A program made the position numbers and the translations under genes. A DNA stretch of 64,000 bases from DATJLY01 sp035518375. GTDB lineage: Bacteria; Pseudomonadota; Alphaproteobacteria; ATCC43930; CGMCC-115725. Positions 63,116 through 64,000 of the stretch are shown here, in pieces (positions within the stretch are counted from its first letter, which is position 1; every line of letters starts with the position of its first letter). Location of the stretch: the NCBI GenBank assembly GCA_035518375.1, contig DATIXQ010000123.1, positions 1 through 64,000 on the forward strand, in the 5' to 3' direction. The notes beneath the pieces are model-generated. The model worked only from the letters and a program-made list of their open reading frames with translations, was not told the origin of the DNA and searched no databases.

Positions 63116-64000
63116 ATGGCAGAGTTCCGCGGACGCGTTTATGACACCATCATCGAAGCGATCGGGGCAACGCCGCTCGTGCGCCTCGCGCGCCTCATGG
63201 CGAAGCACGGCGTCAAGGCCGACATTCTCGGCAAGTGCGAGTTCTTCAACCCGCTGTCCTCGGTCAAGGACCGCATCGGCGCCGCGATGATCGAGGCGGC
63301 CGAGCGCGACGGACGCATCCGCCCCGGCCAAACCGTCCTGGTCGAGCCCACTTCGGGCAACACCGGCATCGCCTTGGCCTTCGTCGCGGCGGCCAAGGGT
63401 TATCGCCTCATTCTCACCATGCCCGACAGCATGTCGACGGAGCGGCGACGGATGCTCAAGCTCCTGGGCGCCGAGCTCGAGCTGACGCCCGCATCGCAAG
63501 GGATGCGCGGATCGATCGCCCGCGCGGAAGAGCTGCTGGCTTCGCTGCCCGACGCTTTCATGCCGCAGCAGTTCCAGAACCCGGCCAATCCCGAGGTGCA
63601 CCGCCGCACCACGGCCGAGGAGATCTGGCGCGACACCGACGGCAAGGTCGATGTGGTGGTGAGCGGCATCGGCACGGGCGGCACGCTGACCGGCGTCGGC
63701 CAGGTGCTGAAGCCGCGCAAGCCGGGCCTCAGGATGATCGCGGTCGAGCCCGAGGACAGCGCCGTGCTCTCCGGCGGCCCGCCCGGCCCGCACAAGATCC
63801 AGGGGATCGGTGCGGGGTTCATCCCGGCGATTCTCGATGTGACGCTGATCGACGAGACCGTGCGCATCGGCAATGAGAGCGCGCTCGCCTTGGCGCGCGA
63901 GGTGGCGCGGCTCGACGGCATCGCCTGCGGCATCTCCTCGGGCGCGGCCTTAGCCGCCGCGCTCGAAGTCGGCGCGCGCCGCGGCATGGAGGGCAAGACC
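63116..64000 (+). CDS. cysK: cysteine synthase A, 3' truncated by window edge
   Basis: At least 295 residues shown and still open at 64000. The PLP Lys lies in NPLSSVKDRIGAAMI, the substrate loop is EPTSGNTGIALAFVAAAKGY, and SGIGTGGTLTGVGQVLKPRK binds the PLP phosphate; IACGISSGAALAAA is near the edge. It makes L-cysteine from O-acetylserine and sulfide. It follows an Rrf2-type regulator by 10 bases and is probably in the same transcript. Confidence 0.95.
   Translation, partial: MAEFRGRVYDTIIEAIGATPLVRLARLMAKHGVKADILGKCEFFNPLSSVKDRIGAAMIEAAERDGRIRPGQTVLVEPTSGNTGIALAFVAAAKGYRLILTMPDSMSTERRRMLKLLGAELELTPASQGMRGSIARAEELLASLPDAFMPQQFQNPANPEVHRRTTAEEIWRDTDGKVDVVVSGIGTGGTLTGVGQVLKPRKPGLRMIAVEPEDSAVLSGGPPGPHKIQGIGAGFIPAILDVTLIDETVRIGNESALALAREVARLDGIACGISSGAALAAALEVGARRGMEGKT

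Overview
The window is a high-GC (about two thirds G+C by eye) stretch of bacterial chromosome, most likely from an alphaproteobacterium, probably Hyphomicrobiales or Rhodospirillales. The evidence is the order rpsT-dnaA, then dnaN-recF-gyrB, the divergent fpg / ubiE-ubiB-coaBC-dut block, a ~1,600-residue NAD-glutamate dehydrogenase, a DUF1674 (SdhAF4-type) protein, a DUF1640 protein, and dispersed palindromic repeats of the kind seen in alphaproteobacterial genomes. No rRNA operon, CRISPR array, prophage or transposase was seen. One tRNA gene, tRNA-Gly(CCC), is present.

Layout. 1-5.9 kb: the 3' end of an M20 amidohydrolase, a small exported protein, a quinone-oxidoreductase-like MDR enzyme, then a same-strand signalling run of class III cyclase, single-domain receiver and hybrid histidine kinase. 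5.9-9.1 kb: FkbM methyltransferase, tRNA-Gly, CBS-pair protein, a DUF442/BLH phosphatase-like protein, a PanE-type reductase and SdhAF4. 9.2-12.9 kb: rsmB-rpe-purH. 13.3-15.6 kb: LuxR-type regulator facing an OprB porin. 15.7-21.6 kb: acs overlapping a secreted alpha/beta hydrolase, which overlaps a secreted TPR-CHAT protein. 21.8-26.5 kb: NAD-GDH. 26.7-32.8 kb: phospholipid methyltransferase-like protein, nitrile-hydratase-beta-like protein, VOC protein, gentisate dioxygenase, a large two-partner-secretion exoprotein and a receiver. 33-39.2 kb: one minus-strand operon of a TPP enzyme plus a NitT/TauT-type ABC importer with two binding proteins and two permeases. 39.3-47.3 kb: ZIP transporter, acid-phosphatase/phospholipase C-like phosphoesterase, MauG-like dihaem protein, dihydroxyphthalate-decarboxylase-like protein, hotdog thioesterase, two tandem GSTs and a nitronate monooxygenase. 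47.4-57.5 kb: a small atypical membrane gene, then the replication block gyrB, recF, DUF1640, dnaN, dnaA, rpsT, followed by enoyl-CoA hydratase, a small exported protein and fpg. 57.6-64 kb: ubiE, ubiB, a repeat-bracketed insert, coaBC, dut, an Rrf2 regulator and a truncated cysK.

How genes work together. The middle third is a catabolic and uptake region for aromatic or organic acids: gentisate cleavage, the TPP lyase and its importer, the GSTs and the nitronate oxidase. The right third is conserved housekeeping: replication initiation, DNA repair, ubiquinone, CoA, dUTP and cysteine. Two output modules, the kinase C-terminus and the LuxR regulator, carry receiver-like domains without the phospho-acceptor aspartate. 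At least four families of dispersed repeats occupy the gaps, and one of them brackets a lone exported-protein gene inserted between ubiB and coaBC.

Limits: all assignments come from reading motifs and gene order. No alignment or database search was run, and start codons marked as chosen are judgements.
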